NCBI GenBank assembly: GCA_002134785.1
Contig: MBQZ01000011.1
Span: 19,099-83,098 of the forward strand
From: Crenothrix sp. D3
GTDB taxonomy: Bacteria > Pseudomonadota > Gammaproteobacteria > Methylococcales > Methylomonadaceae
Reading direction: 5' to 3'
DNA length: 64,000 nt
A program made the position numbers and the translations under genes. This document shows positions 1-8,819 of this stretch, piece by piece (position 1 is the first letter of the stretch; each line of letters opens with the position of its first letter). The notes under the pieces were generated by a model that was given only the letters and a program-made list of their open reading frames with translations, did not search any database and was not told the DNA's origin.

Positions 1-50
1 ACCATCAAGGTTTGAGTTATTATGTTGGCTTTTTGCTGGTCACTGCCGCT

Positions 51-2894
51 ATGTCTCTTATTGCCCAACTTCAACCCCAGTTACAACTGCTTCCTGAAAC
101 CCTACGCGCCACTATTGCCAGCTCTTTACACGCGCTAGCCAATACAGAATTACCCAGAGACATAAGCGATTCGTTAGTCAAAGTCTGGGCTTCCAGTGAA
201 TTTATTGCCACGAGTTGTACGCGCCACGCTGAGTTATTGCCGACGCTCATTGAATCTGGCAATTTAACCCGCTCATACTCTAGCGATTATTACACGACCC
301 AACTTAAACAACTCGCCGTTACAGACGAAGCAGAATTAATGAAAGCGTTGCGTGATTTTCGCCGTCGTGAAATGGTGCGCATTGCGTGGCGAGATTTAGC
401 GGGTTGGTCGGAATTATCTGAAACATTGACGGAATTATCGTGGTTAGCCGATGCCTGTATTCAAACCGCGCTGGATTTTTTGTACAGCCAAGCCTGTGAA
501 AAACGCGGTACGCCGTTATTAGCCGATGGCACACCACAACAAATTATCATTTTAGGCATGGGCAAACTCGGCGCGTTTGAGCTGAATTATTCCTCCGATA
601 TTGATTTGATTTTTGCCTATCCCGAAGACGGTGTATTGAACGACCGCAAAGCCACCAGTTATGGCGAATTTTTTACTAAGTTGTGCCAAAGTTTGGTGCG
701 GGTGTTGGATGATATTACCGTTGATGGTTTTGTGTTTCGTACTGATATACGCTTGCGTCCTTATGGCGATAGCGGCGCGGTGATTATGACGTTTGACGGC
801 ATGGAGCATTATTATTTAACCCAAGCGCGGGAATGGGAACGCTATGCGATGATTAAAGCACGGCAAGTCGCAGGGGATTTTGTGCAGGGCAAACACTTGA
901 TGAGTATGTTATCGGCGTTTGTGTATCGGCGATATTTGGATTATGGTGCGTTTGAAGAATTACGCTCCTTAAAAGCGCAAATTACTCAAGAGTTACGCCG
1001 CAAAGATAGGTTGGATAATGTCAAATTAGGTGCGGGGGGTATTCGGGAAGTTGAATTTATCGGGCAGGCGTTTCAACTGATACGCGGCGGCACGGAAAAG
1101 CGGCTACAAACACGCGGCATTATGGATGTGTTGCAATTGCTGGGTGAGTTGGACTTGATGAGCATAGAGGATGCTAACACCTTACGGCAAGCATACTGCT
1201 TTTTACGCCGCGTCGAAAATCACATTCAGCAATATCAAGATAAACAAACCCACGATTTACCGACGACTGAAATAGTACAAACTATTTTGGCGTATTCACT
1301 GGATTATGCGGATTGGCACAGTTTTAAAACTGAACTGGATGCGGTGCGGGGCAAAGTACACGCGTTATTCGATCAAGTGTTTTCGGTGTCTAAACAAGAG
1401 CAAGTCAATCCACTGGGGCATAAAATTTGGGCAAACATTGCGGATAAACAAGAGTTATTGGAAGACCTCGGTGATTATAGTTTTCGTCATCCTCAAGCCA
1501 CGCTGACAGCCTTGCAACAGTTTAAAAACGCACCCAGTATTCGACGCTTGAGCAGTAAAGGCGCGGGGGTGCTAAATCGCTTGATTCCGCAGCTTATCGC
1601 TATGTTACAAAAAATCAGTAATCCCGATGAAACGCTAAACCGCTTACTGGATTTATTTGCCGCCGTCGCAGGGCGCACGGTTTATTTGTCCTTATTGGAA
1701 GAAAACCCACTCGCTCTCGACCAGCTTATTAAACTGTCCTCTGCCAGCGCGTGGATTTGTGATTATTTAGCGCGGCATCCGATTTTGTTTGATGAATTAC
1801 TCGACCCGCGTTCGCTGTATGAACCACTGAAAAAATCTGATTTAACGGCTCAGCTCGTCACCTTGTTAGCTCCAATTGAAACGCAAGACTTAGAACAGCT
1901 AATGATAGCTCTACGCCAATTCAAACAACAACAAGTGTTAAGAGTGGCGGCAGCAGACATTATGGGCGTAATCCCATTGATGGTGGTCAGTGATTATTTA
2001 ACGACCATTGCTGAAAGTATCGTTGAGCAAGTATTAAACCGTGCGTGGTTGATGTTGGTGGATAAACACGGTTATCCGCCTGAATGTCAGAATAAGCCTC
2101 AGGGTTTTGGAATACTGGGCTTTGGTAAATTAGGCGGTATTGAATTGGGCTACGGCTCTGATTTGGACATGGTATTTTTATATGACTGCCCCGATGGTAA
2201 CGCGCTCACCGATGGTGATAAACCCATTTCAGCCGCGCAATTTTATGGACGTTTAGGCTTAAAAGTACGGCATATTTTGGATACTAAATTATTGTCGGGT
2301 GTGCTGTATGAAGTCGATATGCGCTTGCGCCCTTCTGGTGATTCGGGTCTGTTAGTCACGCCCATCAGTAGCTATGAAGATTACCTAACTACGCAAGCGT
2401 GGACGTGGGAACATCAAGCCTTAGTCAGAGCGCGATTTATCACAGGCGATGAACACTTAAAAAATCAGTATGAAGCCATCCGCCATCGTGTATTGAGTTT
2501 GCCGCGTGACAAAGAAAAACTAAAAATCGAAGTCCGCGAAATGCGCGAAAAAATGCGCTCCGTTTTGGATACTAAAGAAACGGATAAATTTGATTTAAAA
2601 CAAAGCAAAGGCGGCATTGCTGATATTGAATTCATGGTGCAGTTTGGTATTCTTGCCGAAGCCGCAGACCATCCTACGTTAACGACCTATACCGATAATG
2701 TCCGTTTATTGGAAGGCTTAGCGGCTCACAATATTATTAGTCAACACACCGCTGACACATTAAAAGCTGCCTATTGCGCTTATCGTGACATAGGGCATAA
2801 ACAAGTATTACAAGGCGATACCGTGGTCATTGATGAAGACGAAGTGGCTGAACTGCACACTCAAGTGGAACAAATCTGGCAAGTGATTATGTAA
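51..2894 (+). CDS. glnE: Bifunctional glutamine synthetase adenylyltransferase / adenylyl-removing enzyme
   Basis: This cytoplasmic enzyme adenylylates and de-adenylylates glutamine synthetase in response to PII, and so tunes ammonia assimilation. Two nucleotidyltransferase modules are visible. The N-terminal one (deadenylylase in the family) carries GMGKLGAFELNYSSDIDL near residue 185. The C-terminal one (adenylylase) carries GFGKLGGIELGYGSDLDM near residue 690. The ORF track begins at a TTG at base 12, but the ATG at 51 gives MSLIAQLQPQ and a length of 947 residues, close to the family norm, so I prefer it. No strong ribosome binding site precedes either start. The gene is complete and the gene upstream is outside the window. 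Family assignment is very secure; the start is less so. Confidence 0.96.
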   Translation: MSLIAQLQPQLQLLPETLRATIASSLHALANTELPRDISDSLVKVWASSEFIATSCTRHAELLPTLIESGNLTRSYSSDYYTTQLKQLAVTDEAELMKALRDFRRREMVRIAWRDLAGWSELSETLTELSWLADACIQTALDFLYSQACEKRGTPLLADGTPQQIIILGMGKLGAFELNYSSDIDLIFAYPEDGVLNDRKATSYGEFFTKLCQSLVRVLDDITVDGFVFRTDIRLRPYGDSGAVIMTFDGMEHYYLTQAREWERYAMIKARQVAGDFVQGKHLMSMLSAFVYRRYLDYGAFEELRSLKAQITQELRRKDRLDNVKLGAGGIREVEFIGQAFQLIRGGTEKRLQTRGIMDVLQLLGELDLMSIEDANTLRQAYCFLRRVENHIQQYQDKQTHDLPTTEIVQTILAYSLDYADWHSFKTELDAVRGKVHALFDQVFSVSKQEQVNPLGHKIWANIADKQELLEDLGDYSFRHPQATLTALQQFKNAPSIRRLSSKGAGVLNRLIPQLIAMLQKISNPDETLNRLLDLFAAVAGRTVYLSLLEENPLALDQLIKLSSASAWICDYLARHPILFDELLDPRSLYEPLKKSDLTAQLVTLLAPIETQDLEQLMIALRQFKQQQVLRVAAADIMGVIPLMVVSDYLTTIAESIVEQVLNRAWLMLVDKHGYPPECQNKPQGFGILGFGKLGGIELGYGSDLDMVFLYDCPDGNALTDGDKPISAAQFYGRLGLKVRHILDTKLLSGVLYEVDMRLRPSGDSGLLVTPISSYEDYLTTQAWTWEHQALVRARFITGDEHLKNQYEAIRHRVLSLPRDKEKLKIEVREMREKMRSVLDTKETDKFDLKQSKGGIADIEFMVQFGILAEAADHPTLTTYTDNVRLLEGLAAHNIISQHTADTLKAAYCAYRDIGHKQVLQGDTVVIDEDEVAELHTQVEQIWQVIM

Positions 2895-2970
2895 AGTAGT
2901 TTGTTTTTTGGTTGACGGCGGCTTGCTTGAATTGCGACTATTCTTAACCGTCTTGTTTGCAAGTTTGAGT

Positions 2971-3187
2971 TGTAGGGGCAATCCCTTGTGGTTGCCCTGC
3001 CCTGATAACAACCTGTTAGAGCTAACGCACAATAAAATGATACCGTTCGTGGTGAGCTTGTCGAACCACATTCACACCATTCGATAAACTCATGACAGGC
3101 TTCGACAGGCTCAGTGCGAACGGTTGTGTAATCGTTTTATTGGCGGTTAGCTATATCAAGGGCTGGCACAAGGCACAGACCCTACAT
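2971..3187. repeat. Composite intergenic palindromic repeat, interrupted by a MITE-like insertion
   Basis: This is the 336-base gap after glnE. The outer sequence begins GTAGGGGCAATCCCTTGTGG, continues with CCTGATAACAACCT, and resumes after an insert with GGCTGGCACAAGGCACAG. The same outer unit occurs without the insert, in reverse orientation, at 20345-20420. A half copy (AGGGGCAATCCCTTGTGGTT) also lies at 59938-59961. No gene or terminator is evident in the gap. Confidence 0.7.
3022..3160. mobile_element. MITE-like element, copy A
   Basis: The terminal inverted repeats read CTAACGCACAATAAAATGAT at the left and their complement, ending CGTTTTATTGGCGGTTAGC, at the right. Inside are arms of the CCGTTCG ... 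CGAACGG type around GAGCTTGTCGAACCAC and TTCGACAGGCTCAG. It has no coding capacity. The insert boundaries come from comparison with the uninterrupted repeat at 20345-20420. Related copies lie at 38232-38384 and 59969-60083. Confidence 0.65.
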
Positions 3188-3230
3188 TATCGACTTAACT
3201 GTGGGCAGTGGGGCAGTGGATGCCGTGTAA

Positions 3231-5798
3231 TTAGCGGGAAATGTACAACTGTGTTAAGCCCGCTAACGCCGAGACATCACTGACGGATGTTTCGTTTAAA
3301 GTAAGTGTTTGTAACTGCGTTAAGCCCGCTAACGCCGAGACATCGCTGACGGCTGTTCCGCTTAAAAAAAGTGTTCGTAACTGCGTTAAGCCCACTAACG
3401 CCGAGACATCGCTGACGGCTGTTCCGCTTAAAAAAAGTGTTTGTAACTGCGTTAAACCCGCTAACGCCGAGACATCGCTGACGGCTGTTTCGCTTAATAA
3501 AAGTGTTTGTAACTGCGTTAAGCCCGCTAACGCCGAGACATCGCTGACGGATGTTCCGCTTAAAAAAAGTGTTTGTAACTGCGTTAAGCCCGCTAACGCC
3601 GAGACATCACTGACGGCTGCTCCGTTTAAAGCAAGTATTCGTAACTGCGTTAAGCCCACTAACGCCGAGACATCGCTAACGGCTGTTTCGCTTAAATAAA
3701 GTCCTCGTAACTGCGTTAAGCCCGCTAACGCCGAGACATCGCTAACGGCTGTTTCGCTTAAATAAAGTCCTCGTAACTGCGTTAAGCCCGCTAACGCCGA
3801 GACATCACTGACGGATGTTCCGTTTAAATAAAGTATTTGTAACTGCGTTAAGCCCGCTAACGCCGAGACATCACTGACGGCTGTTTCACTTAAATCAAGT
3901 CTTTGTAACTGCGTTAAGCCTGCTAATAACGAAACATCGATTATATCGGTAGCCGATAAATTCAACTCCGTGACCTTCTGCATAGCGGTAAGACCGAGCT
4001 TAATTGCGTCAAAATCGGCTTGCCATAACCGATTAACCAAGGCGTAACGACTTTGAAAATACTCATCATGAGGAATCCGCAAATAAAAATCCCATAGCCT
4101 AGCGATAACCGCTTTGCGTTTGCTGAGGGTTAATTTTACCCCGCTGTCCATCACTATCGCCGCTAATAATAACTGCGCGGTAATTTGCTTCTTTGTTGTC
4201 TTTTGTTCTTTAATGTTCATCTCTGGGAACAATTCAGCAAGGTATTTTTCCACTAATTTGGCATTGTCTAATTGCTCAAAAAATAACACTAGGGTTTCTT
4301 GCCACCAAATCACTGCCGTTTTGGCTCGTAAATCTTGCCAATCCACTTCACCCAGTTCCACTTGTAGCTTTAAGGCTTTCGCGGCAAAGTATTCCAGAAA
4401 ACTTAAATGACTAAAGCCATACTGCTCTTCGCCTGCTTCGTTGTTACCACGCGGAATAAACAAGCCACTGCGTACCGCAAACTGGTTTAATAAAAAGCTG
4501 ATTTCGTCCTGAATTTGTGCGTCGGGAACATCCAAATCGTTGAGCTTAGCGGACAGAATGTCCCGCACCTTGGCTTCTGAAATTAAAATTGCTGTTTCAT
4601 CATCACTGCGGCTTTCCTGCATGGTATAGGCAATCGTGCTTAACCAGTCACTTCTATCCAGATAATCAAAGACCAGTTCATTATTACTGCATTGCACAAT
4701 GCCTCTAGCGGTATCTAACGCGACTAAATAGGTTTCCGCAATGCGTTGATACAATTCAGCACGCCCGTCTGGCAAGCGTCCGCGCCGCGCATGAATAAAG
4801 CAAATCATATTCAGCAACACAGGAATGCGCGACAATCGCCCTAAGCCGTCATTTTTTTGTATGCGGGTTAATAGTTCGGTCATGCGCTGGGTATGATTGC
4901 CGTCGTGATTGGGGTGATATTGTTGATACCAGTTGCTGATAAACTGCTGAGCTTGCGGGTAAGTGAACGGGGCAAGATAAGACACGGGTAATAATTCGGA
5001 CGTATCACGGCTAAGGGTTTTTTCTTTGGCTTGCGTTATCTGCTCTTCTTCAATACCAAACCACTGGCGTTGGTCAAAGCCCACTACCCGCGAGCTAATC
5101 AGAAACCGACACGCCGAATAGCGTTGCATCGCGTCCAACACCACTTGCCCCAAACGTTGCCGCGTTTCGGTATGAGTAATTTCATCCAAGCCATCTAATA
5201 AAATTAACGCCTGCCCGCTGTTTAACAGTGTTTCAATGACGTTATACGGTTCAGGATATTGTTCAAACGCCTGCATAACATCCTGATTGCGTGCGGTGAA
5301 GACTTGCCATAAATCGTCAAAACTGTTCACTTCACGCAATGGTAATTCGCGCAAAATCAAGGCAAACGGCACTAATTCACCCAAGGCGATTTTAGTTAAA
5401 TTACTGCCACTGTTAGAAAATGCCAACATCAGCCAATGAATTAACGTGGTTTTGCCCGCACCTGGATCGCCTAATACAAAGCTGTGCGGATGCTGTTTTA
5501 AAATATCGGTGATGCTTTGCCAGTCGGGTTGTTTATTGTCTTGTGTTTCTGTTCTGATAACGTGTTCGGAATCTAAATGGCGGTTGGATAAATGCGGCGC
5601 GACAAATAAATCTTGCAAAAAAACCCGCCGCTCTGGTTTAAATTCCCCCGCATCATCCAAAGACAAACCAAAATTATCCATGTGCATGAATTTAAGCTGG
5701 ACGTTTTGAAAATAACGCAACAGAGGACGGCTGTTTTTAATATCAATAAACCCTGTGACATCGGCGGTTTGTGGTGTGGGTAGCTGATTCTGGGACAT
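3231..5798 (-). CDS. NACHT-type STAND NTPase with C-terminal leucine-rich repeats
   Basis: This 855-residue protein has an N-terminal region of about 100 residues. A NACHT-like P-loop NTPase follows, with Walker A LGDPGAGKTT near 110, Walker B LILLDGLDEI near 200 and the sensor-like RFLISSRVVGF. After a helical middle region, residues ~610-855 are an array of 22-residue leucine-rich repeats of the pattern ALAGLTQLxxLxLxxTxVSDVS. NACHT-LRR proteins of bacteria are known as phage sensors, so a defence role is likely by family. The KAP NTPase gene ends 3 bases upstream, so the two are probably one transcript. The last repeat is cut short (LYISR-stop). The dense plus-strand ORF over the repeats is an antisense shadow. 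Confidence 0.85.
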   Translation of the reverse strand: MSQNQLPTPQTADVTGFIDIKNSRPLLRYFQNVQLKFMHMDNFGLSLDDAGEFKPERRVFLQDLFVAPHLSNRHLDSEHVIRTETQDNKQPDWQSITDILKQHPHSFVLGDPGAGKTTLIHWLMLAFSNSGSNLTKIALGELVPFALILRELPLREVNSFDDLWQVFTARNQDVMQAFEQYPEPYNVIETLLNSGQALILLDGLDEITHTETRQRLGQVVLDAMQRYSACRFLISSRVVGFDQRQWFGIEEEQITQAKEKTLSRDTSELLPVSYLAPFTYPQAQQFISNWYQQYHPNHDGNHTQRMTELLTRIQKNDGLGRLSRIPVLLNMICFIHARRGRLPDGRAELYQRIAETYLVALDTARGIVQCSNNELVFDYLDRSDWLSTIAYTMQESRSDDETAILISEAKVRDILSAKLNDLDVPDAQIQDEISFLLNQFAVRSGLFIPRGNNEAGEEQYGFSHLSFLEYFAAKALKLQVELGEVDWQDLRAKTAVIWWQETLVLFFEQLDNAKLVEKYLAELFPEMNIKEQKTTKKQITAQLLLAAIVMDSGVKLTLSKRKAVIARLWDFYLRIPHDEYFQSRYALVNRLWQADFDAIKLGLTAMQKVTELNLSATDIIDVSLLAGLTQLQRLDLSETAVSDVSALAGLTQLQILYLNGTSVSDVSALAGLTQLRGLYLSETAVSDVSALAGLTQLRGLYLSETAVSDVSALVGLTQLRILALNGAAVSDVSALAGLTQLQTLFLSGTSVSDVSALAGLTQLQTLLLSETAVSDVSALAGLTQLQTLFLSGTAVSDVSALVGLTQLRTLFLSGTAVSDVSALAGLTQLQTLTLNETSVSDVSALAGLTQLYISR
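3250..3930 (-). repeat. Tandem 66-bp repeats encoding the LRR array
   Basis: About ten copies of a 66-base unit containing CGCTAACGCCGAGACATCGC recur in phase and encode 22-residue LRR units. Many differ at only a few positions, so the array looks recently expanded or homogenised. It lies inside the NACHT-LRR gene and is not a CRISPR: there are no spacers and the unit is translated. Confidence 0.9.
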
Positions 5799-5801
5799 TA
5801 T

Positions 5802-7121
5802 TTATATTCCTAAAAAGGGCTTTAAATCCGCCGTTGTAATCACGCTTAAGCTATCGAACAACTCATGCAAACGGAAAACATTGCTATCGCTGGGATTGGT
5901 CGGCAATGGCTCTGCGCCTGAAAAAGAAGGTTTAATGCCTTTCATGGGTTCATAAATACCTGTTAGGTCTGCGGGCGGCTGTCTGGCGTAAATAATCACT
6001 TTGTTAATGTATTCCGCATTTTTTTCTAACTGCTCGTTAAGTTCGCGGTGAAACGTGTAAATAATCGCCATTGCCAGTAATAATTCATAGATTCGTGGCG
6101 GTGAAGTCTGGATAATAAAAGGCGCGGCAAGGTTTTCATTGTGTCGCAACATAACCCCTAAACGATTGGCTAGGGCTTTTATTTTGCGCGGATTGGCGGG
6201 TAAGCAATCGTAAGTGTTGGCAACAGCGTTAATTTGAGCAAGGCAGGTAGTGTGAATAGAAGACTGAACATTTAGTTTTAGCTCTTTTAACAAGGTATGC
6301 AAATACTCTGCTTTACGTTGTTTATCAGCTAACGGCAAATGATAAATATCCTGACAAATTTTTTCTAAATACTCGCGGGCTTGATGACCATCACTCCCAT
6401 CATCAATAGCTAAGGCTTTTTTCAAGGCGCGTTCAATTTGGCGTTGGTCAATAGCAAACACAATCACGCAGTTTTTCAAATTCAAATAAACTTTGATACC
6501 TTCCAGCAATTTTAACGCCGCTTCAGGATGACAACGGTCTAAGTCATCTATAAAAATCACCAGTTTTTTATTCTTGCCTAAAGCTGTTTCTATTGCCTGC
6601 TCCAATAAATTACTAATGTCTTGACTGGCTAACGCAGTGCGATAACGCTCTTTTTCATACTCAGCGGCAATTTTGGGAATGTCACTCAGTTTAGGCGACA
6701 TCACGCCCCCACTGGCGGCTTTAATGGTTTCATCAAACGCGCCTAAAATGCCTAAAAAAGTAACGCCCGCTATAGTGCCTGATTTTTCCAGCACTTTATT
6801 CCATAAACTAAACGCGGCGCGGATTTCATGCAGTAACGCGACAATTGGCATGGCTTCATGTTGATAACGCCATGCTTCAAACCATATAGGAATGACGGGC
6901 GAAGTATCAGGTATTTTTTCTTTGAGTGAAACGCCTGTTAATGCCTTATACAATTGCAATAAAGCACTGGTTTTGCCCGTTCCCCAATAGCCATTAATAC
7001 CGATGCCTTTCGGCGGTGTGCAGTCTTTGATAATCTCCGCAATACCCTTAATAAAGGTTTCTTGCATCAATCCATCTTCATCCGTTGGTTTGTCGTTATG
7101 TGTTTGTGTTGGTGTTGGCAT
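5802..7121 (-). CDS. KAP family P-loop NTPase
   Basis: This 439-residue protein carries Walker A GINGYWGTGKTSALLQLY near residue 45 and the diagnostic KAP Walker B KLVIFIDDLDRCHPEAALKL near 200. This is followed by a strand and sensor (NCVIVFAIDQRQIERAL). Some KAP NTPases are membrane-associated; a weakly hydrophobic stretch (AGVTFLGILGAF) lies where family members often insert transmembrane helices, but I would not call it a clear membrane span. It is the first gene of a two-gene minus-strand unit with the NACHT-LRR gene 3 bases downstream. KAP NTPases include the F-plasmid exclusion protein PifA, so a phage-exclusion role is plausible but inferred. Confidence 0.87.
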   Translation of the reverse strand: MPTPTQTHNDKPTDEDGLMQETFIKGIAEIIKDCTPPKGIGINGYWGTGKTSALLQLYKALTGVSLKEKIPDTSPVIPIWFEAWRYQHEAMPIVALLHEIRAAFSLWNKVLEKSGTIAGVTFLGILGAFDETIKAASGGVMSPKLSDIPKIAAEYEKERYRTALASQDISNLLEQAIETALGKNKKLVIFIDDLDRCHPEAALKLLEGIKVYLNLKNCVIVFAIDQRQIERALKKALAIDDGSDGHQAREYLEKICQDIYHLPLADKQRKAEYLHTLLKELKLNVQSSIHTTCLAQINAVANTYDCLPANPRKIKALANRLGVMLRHNENLAAPFIIQTSPPRIYELLLAMAIIYTFHRELNEQLEKNAEYINKVIIYARQPPADLTGIYEPMKGIKPSFSGAEPLPTNPSDSNVFRLHELFDSLSVITTADLKPFLGI

Positions 7122-7292
7122 GATGGCTGTGACCTAGTGGGAGTTAATAATGGGATGTATTGTGTGGCATTTTATACTGACTATTACCTGACTTGAAGAA
7201 AGATGATTTTGATTGAGTCTCTACTTTTGTTTTAACAGTGTTCTGTTATATTGAGTATCTTGGATTCAAGTCTCAACATTAACGGGAATTTT

Positions 7293-8006
7293 ATGAAAAA
7301 ATTACTGTGTATAACTGCACTAATCGCGACAGGTTGCACCGAGTTACCGCTACAAAAACAATATCAAAAGGCAGTCAGAGATGCCGCTATTGTCAAACCG
7401 AAGGAGAAAACCAATACTTTATTGGCTATCACGCAGAATAATCCTAAGTTGGTATGGAATGCGGATAAAACTAAGTTGCTGGTGGTGACGTGGAAAAGTC
7501 GTGATGTTTACGATAAGTTCATGAAAAATAAATCTCAGTCTGCTAGTGACTCAGATTACGCACTGTGGGTGAGTGCCGCGCCACAAGTTAAGGCTTTTTG
7601 TCAGGCTTATTCACATGACACCGATGAAGAATTGAATTTACGTTTGAAGCAATATTTGGGCTTAGCACCCGAATGGCAATACGATGTATTTATTGAAATG
7701 TGGGTTGACCCCAAAGATTTATTTCGCCCTTGTGTTGACCCAGACATTAATGACAACCAATGTGAGGTAAAAATACCTAAGCAATTTCCAGCGGTTGCGC
7801 GTATTCCAGACTATGGGTTATTTTACCAAAACTTGTATTTTAAAAGTTTTAGAGCGTCAGGTGGAGTGCCTTGGACTGGCTTGGGTTATACCTACGATTG
7901 GGGCAACGACGACAGCAAAATAGGGGCAAGTGAATTTATTTTACAACCCAATTCACCCTATCAAATCAAACAGATACTCACCACACATGAGTATTGTGCA
8001 AAATAG
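7293..8006 (+). CDS. Putative lipoprotein of unknown function
   Basis: I prefer the ATG at 7293 over the upstream alternative start at 7251, because it places a short lysine-containing signal peptide (MKKLLCITALIATGC) directly at the N terminus with lipobox IATG-C. The mature protein is about 220 residues, contains the segment NPKLVWNADKTKLLVVTWKS, and has several cysteines towards the C terminus. I do not recognise the family and assign no function. It stands alone, upstream of and convergent with the pilin-like gene. Export and lipidation are predicted from the signal only. Confidence 0.7.
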   Translation: MKKLLCITALIATGCTELPLQKQYQKAVRDAAIVKPKEKTNTLLAITQNNPKLVWNADKTKLLVVTWKSRDVYDKFMKNKSQSASDSDYALWVSAAPQVKAFCQAYSHDTDEELNLRLKQYLGLAPEWQYDVFIEMWVDPKDLFRPCVDPDINDNQCEVKIPKQFPAVARIPDYGLFYQNLYFKSFRASGGVPWTGLGYTYDWGNDDSKIGASEFILQPNSPYQIKQILTTHEYCAK

Positions 8007-8013
8007 CGATAAG

Positions 8014-8589
8014 TTAAGCGCGGCAATCAACAGGGGTTAGATTAGCATCCAGACTGCCACGCGTACCACGGTTTACGTCAGGTGGGTTTGCCGAGTTGCA
8101 TTCCCAAATAATAGCTTGCGGTGATGAATAATTCGCGCGGTCAAGTGGTAGCTCATGCCCATTACTTGCCTGTTGCGTTGCATCAGCCAGACGAGGTGAT
8201 AGTATTAGTTCGTTATGAGCAACAGGGGCAATGTCTGTTGAAAAAGTAATGACAATTTCACCTGCCTGATGGACAGGCAAATTGGTCACTAATTCACCGT
8301 GGGATGATAAGCTGATGCCAGTGGTGTCGGTCATATAAATGCTGATGTCTTGCACAGTATCAGTTGCGGTGGGTGGTGTCCAAATAGCAGCCAGCGATCT
8401 ACTATCAGCAGCATGATGACTAACGGCTATTTTTGCTGTCGCCGCTAAAGTAAGTCCTTCGGTCACTTTTTCTCTTTTAACGTGACTTACATAGACAGGA
8501 CGTATAATTAACGCTAATGCGATTATGACCGCAATCACTGTCGCCAGTTCGATTAAAGTAAATCCCTGTGTTAATGGTTTATTTTTCAT
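8014..8589 (-). CDS. Type IV pilin / pseudopilin-like protein
   Basis: The N terminus MKNKPLTQGFTLIELATVI is a class III signal. Prepilin peptidase would cut after the glycine and methylate the following phenylalanine; glutamate +5 is present. A hydrophobic helix (residues ~10-33) is followed by a globular part of about 150 residues with a late cysteine pair (WECNS ... VDCRA) that could close a pilin D-loop. The sequence AAATAKIAVSHH after the helix fits the major-pilin layout. No pilus assembly genes are nearby, so the partner system lies elsewhere. Family is clear; whether it is a pilus subunit or a secretion pseudopilin is open. Confidence 0.85.
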   Translation of the reverse strand: MKNKPLTQGFTLIELATVIAVIIALALIIRPVYVSHVKREKVTEGLTLAATAKIAVSHHAADSRSLAAIWTPPTATDTVQDISIYMTDTTGISLSSHGELVTNLPVHQAGEIVITFSTDIAPVAHNELILSPRLADATQQASNGHELPLDRANYSSPQAIIWECNSANPPDVNRGTRGSLDANLTPVDCRA

Positions 8590-8789
8590 TGTACCGTTGG
8601 CGTGAAGTTAAATATCTCTATCATGAGATAAAGCACACACTGTGCCAATTTTTTGTTATGCAAGAAAGATAACACAGGGTGATAGAGTGATATTAGCGTA
8701 CATAATTAGCTAACATGACGCTTCAATTAACGTATTATTTTTGTCACATTATGACCAAAATAATTACATGACCTGAAAAATAAAAAGAG

Positions 8790-8818
8790 TGGGCAGAAAA
8801 GCATTGCCCACCCTACGC
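8790..8818. repeat. Short palindromic repeat (GTGGGCA ... TGCCCACCC)
   Basis: GTGGGCAGAAAAGCATTGCCCACCCTAC forms a hairpin just after the tldD stop codon. It belongs to the same GTGGGCAA/TTGCCCACCCTA family seen twice at 32416-32512. It could act as a weak terminator for tldD, but there is no clear T tract. Confidence 0.5.
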
Positions 8819-8819
8819 A

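Noticed and set aside
3241-3699. 152-codon plus-strand ORF with regular NCVKPANAETSLT repeats
   Set aside because: It is the antisense reading of the 66-bp LRR array; the minus-strand frame has NACHT and LRR domains.
3250-3930. Regular repeats that might suggest a CRISPR array
   Set aside because: The 66-base unit is contiguous, without unique spacers, and is in-frame coding sequence.
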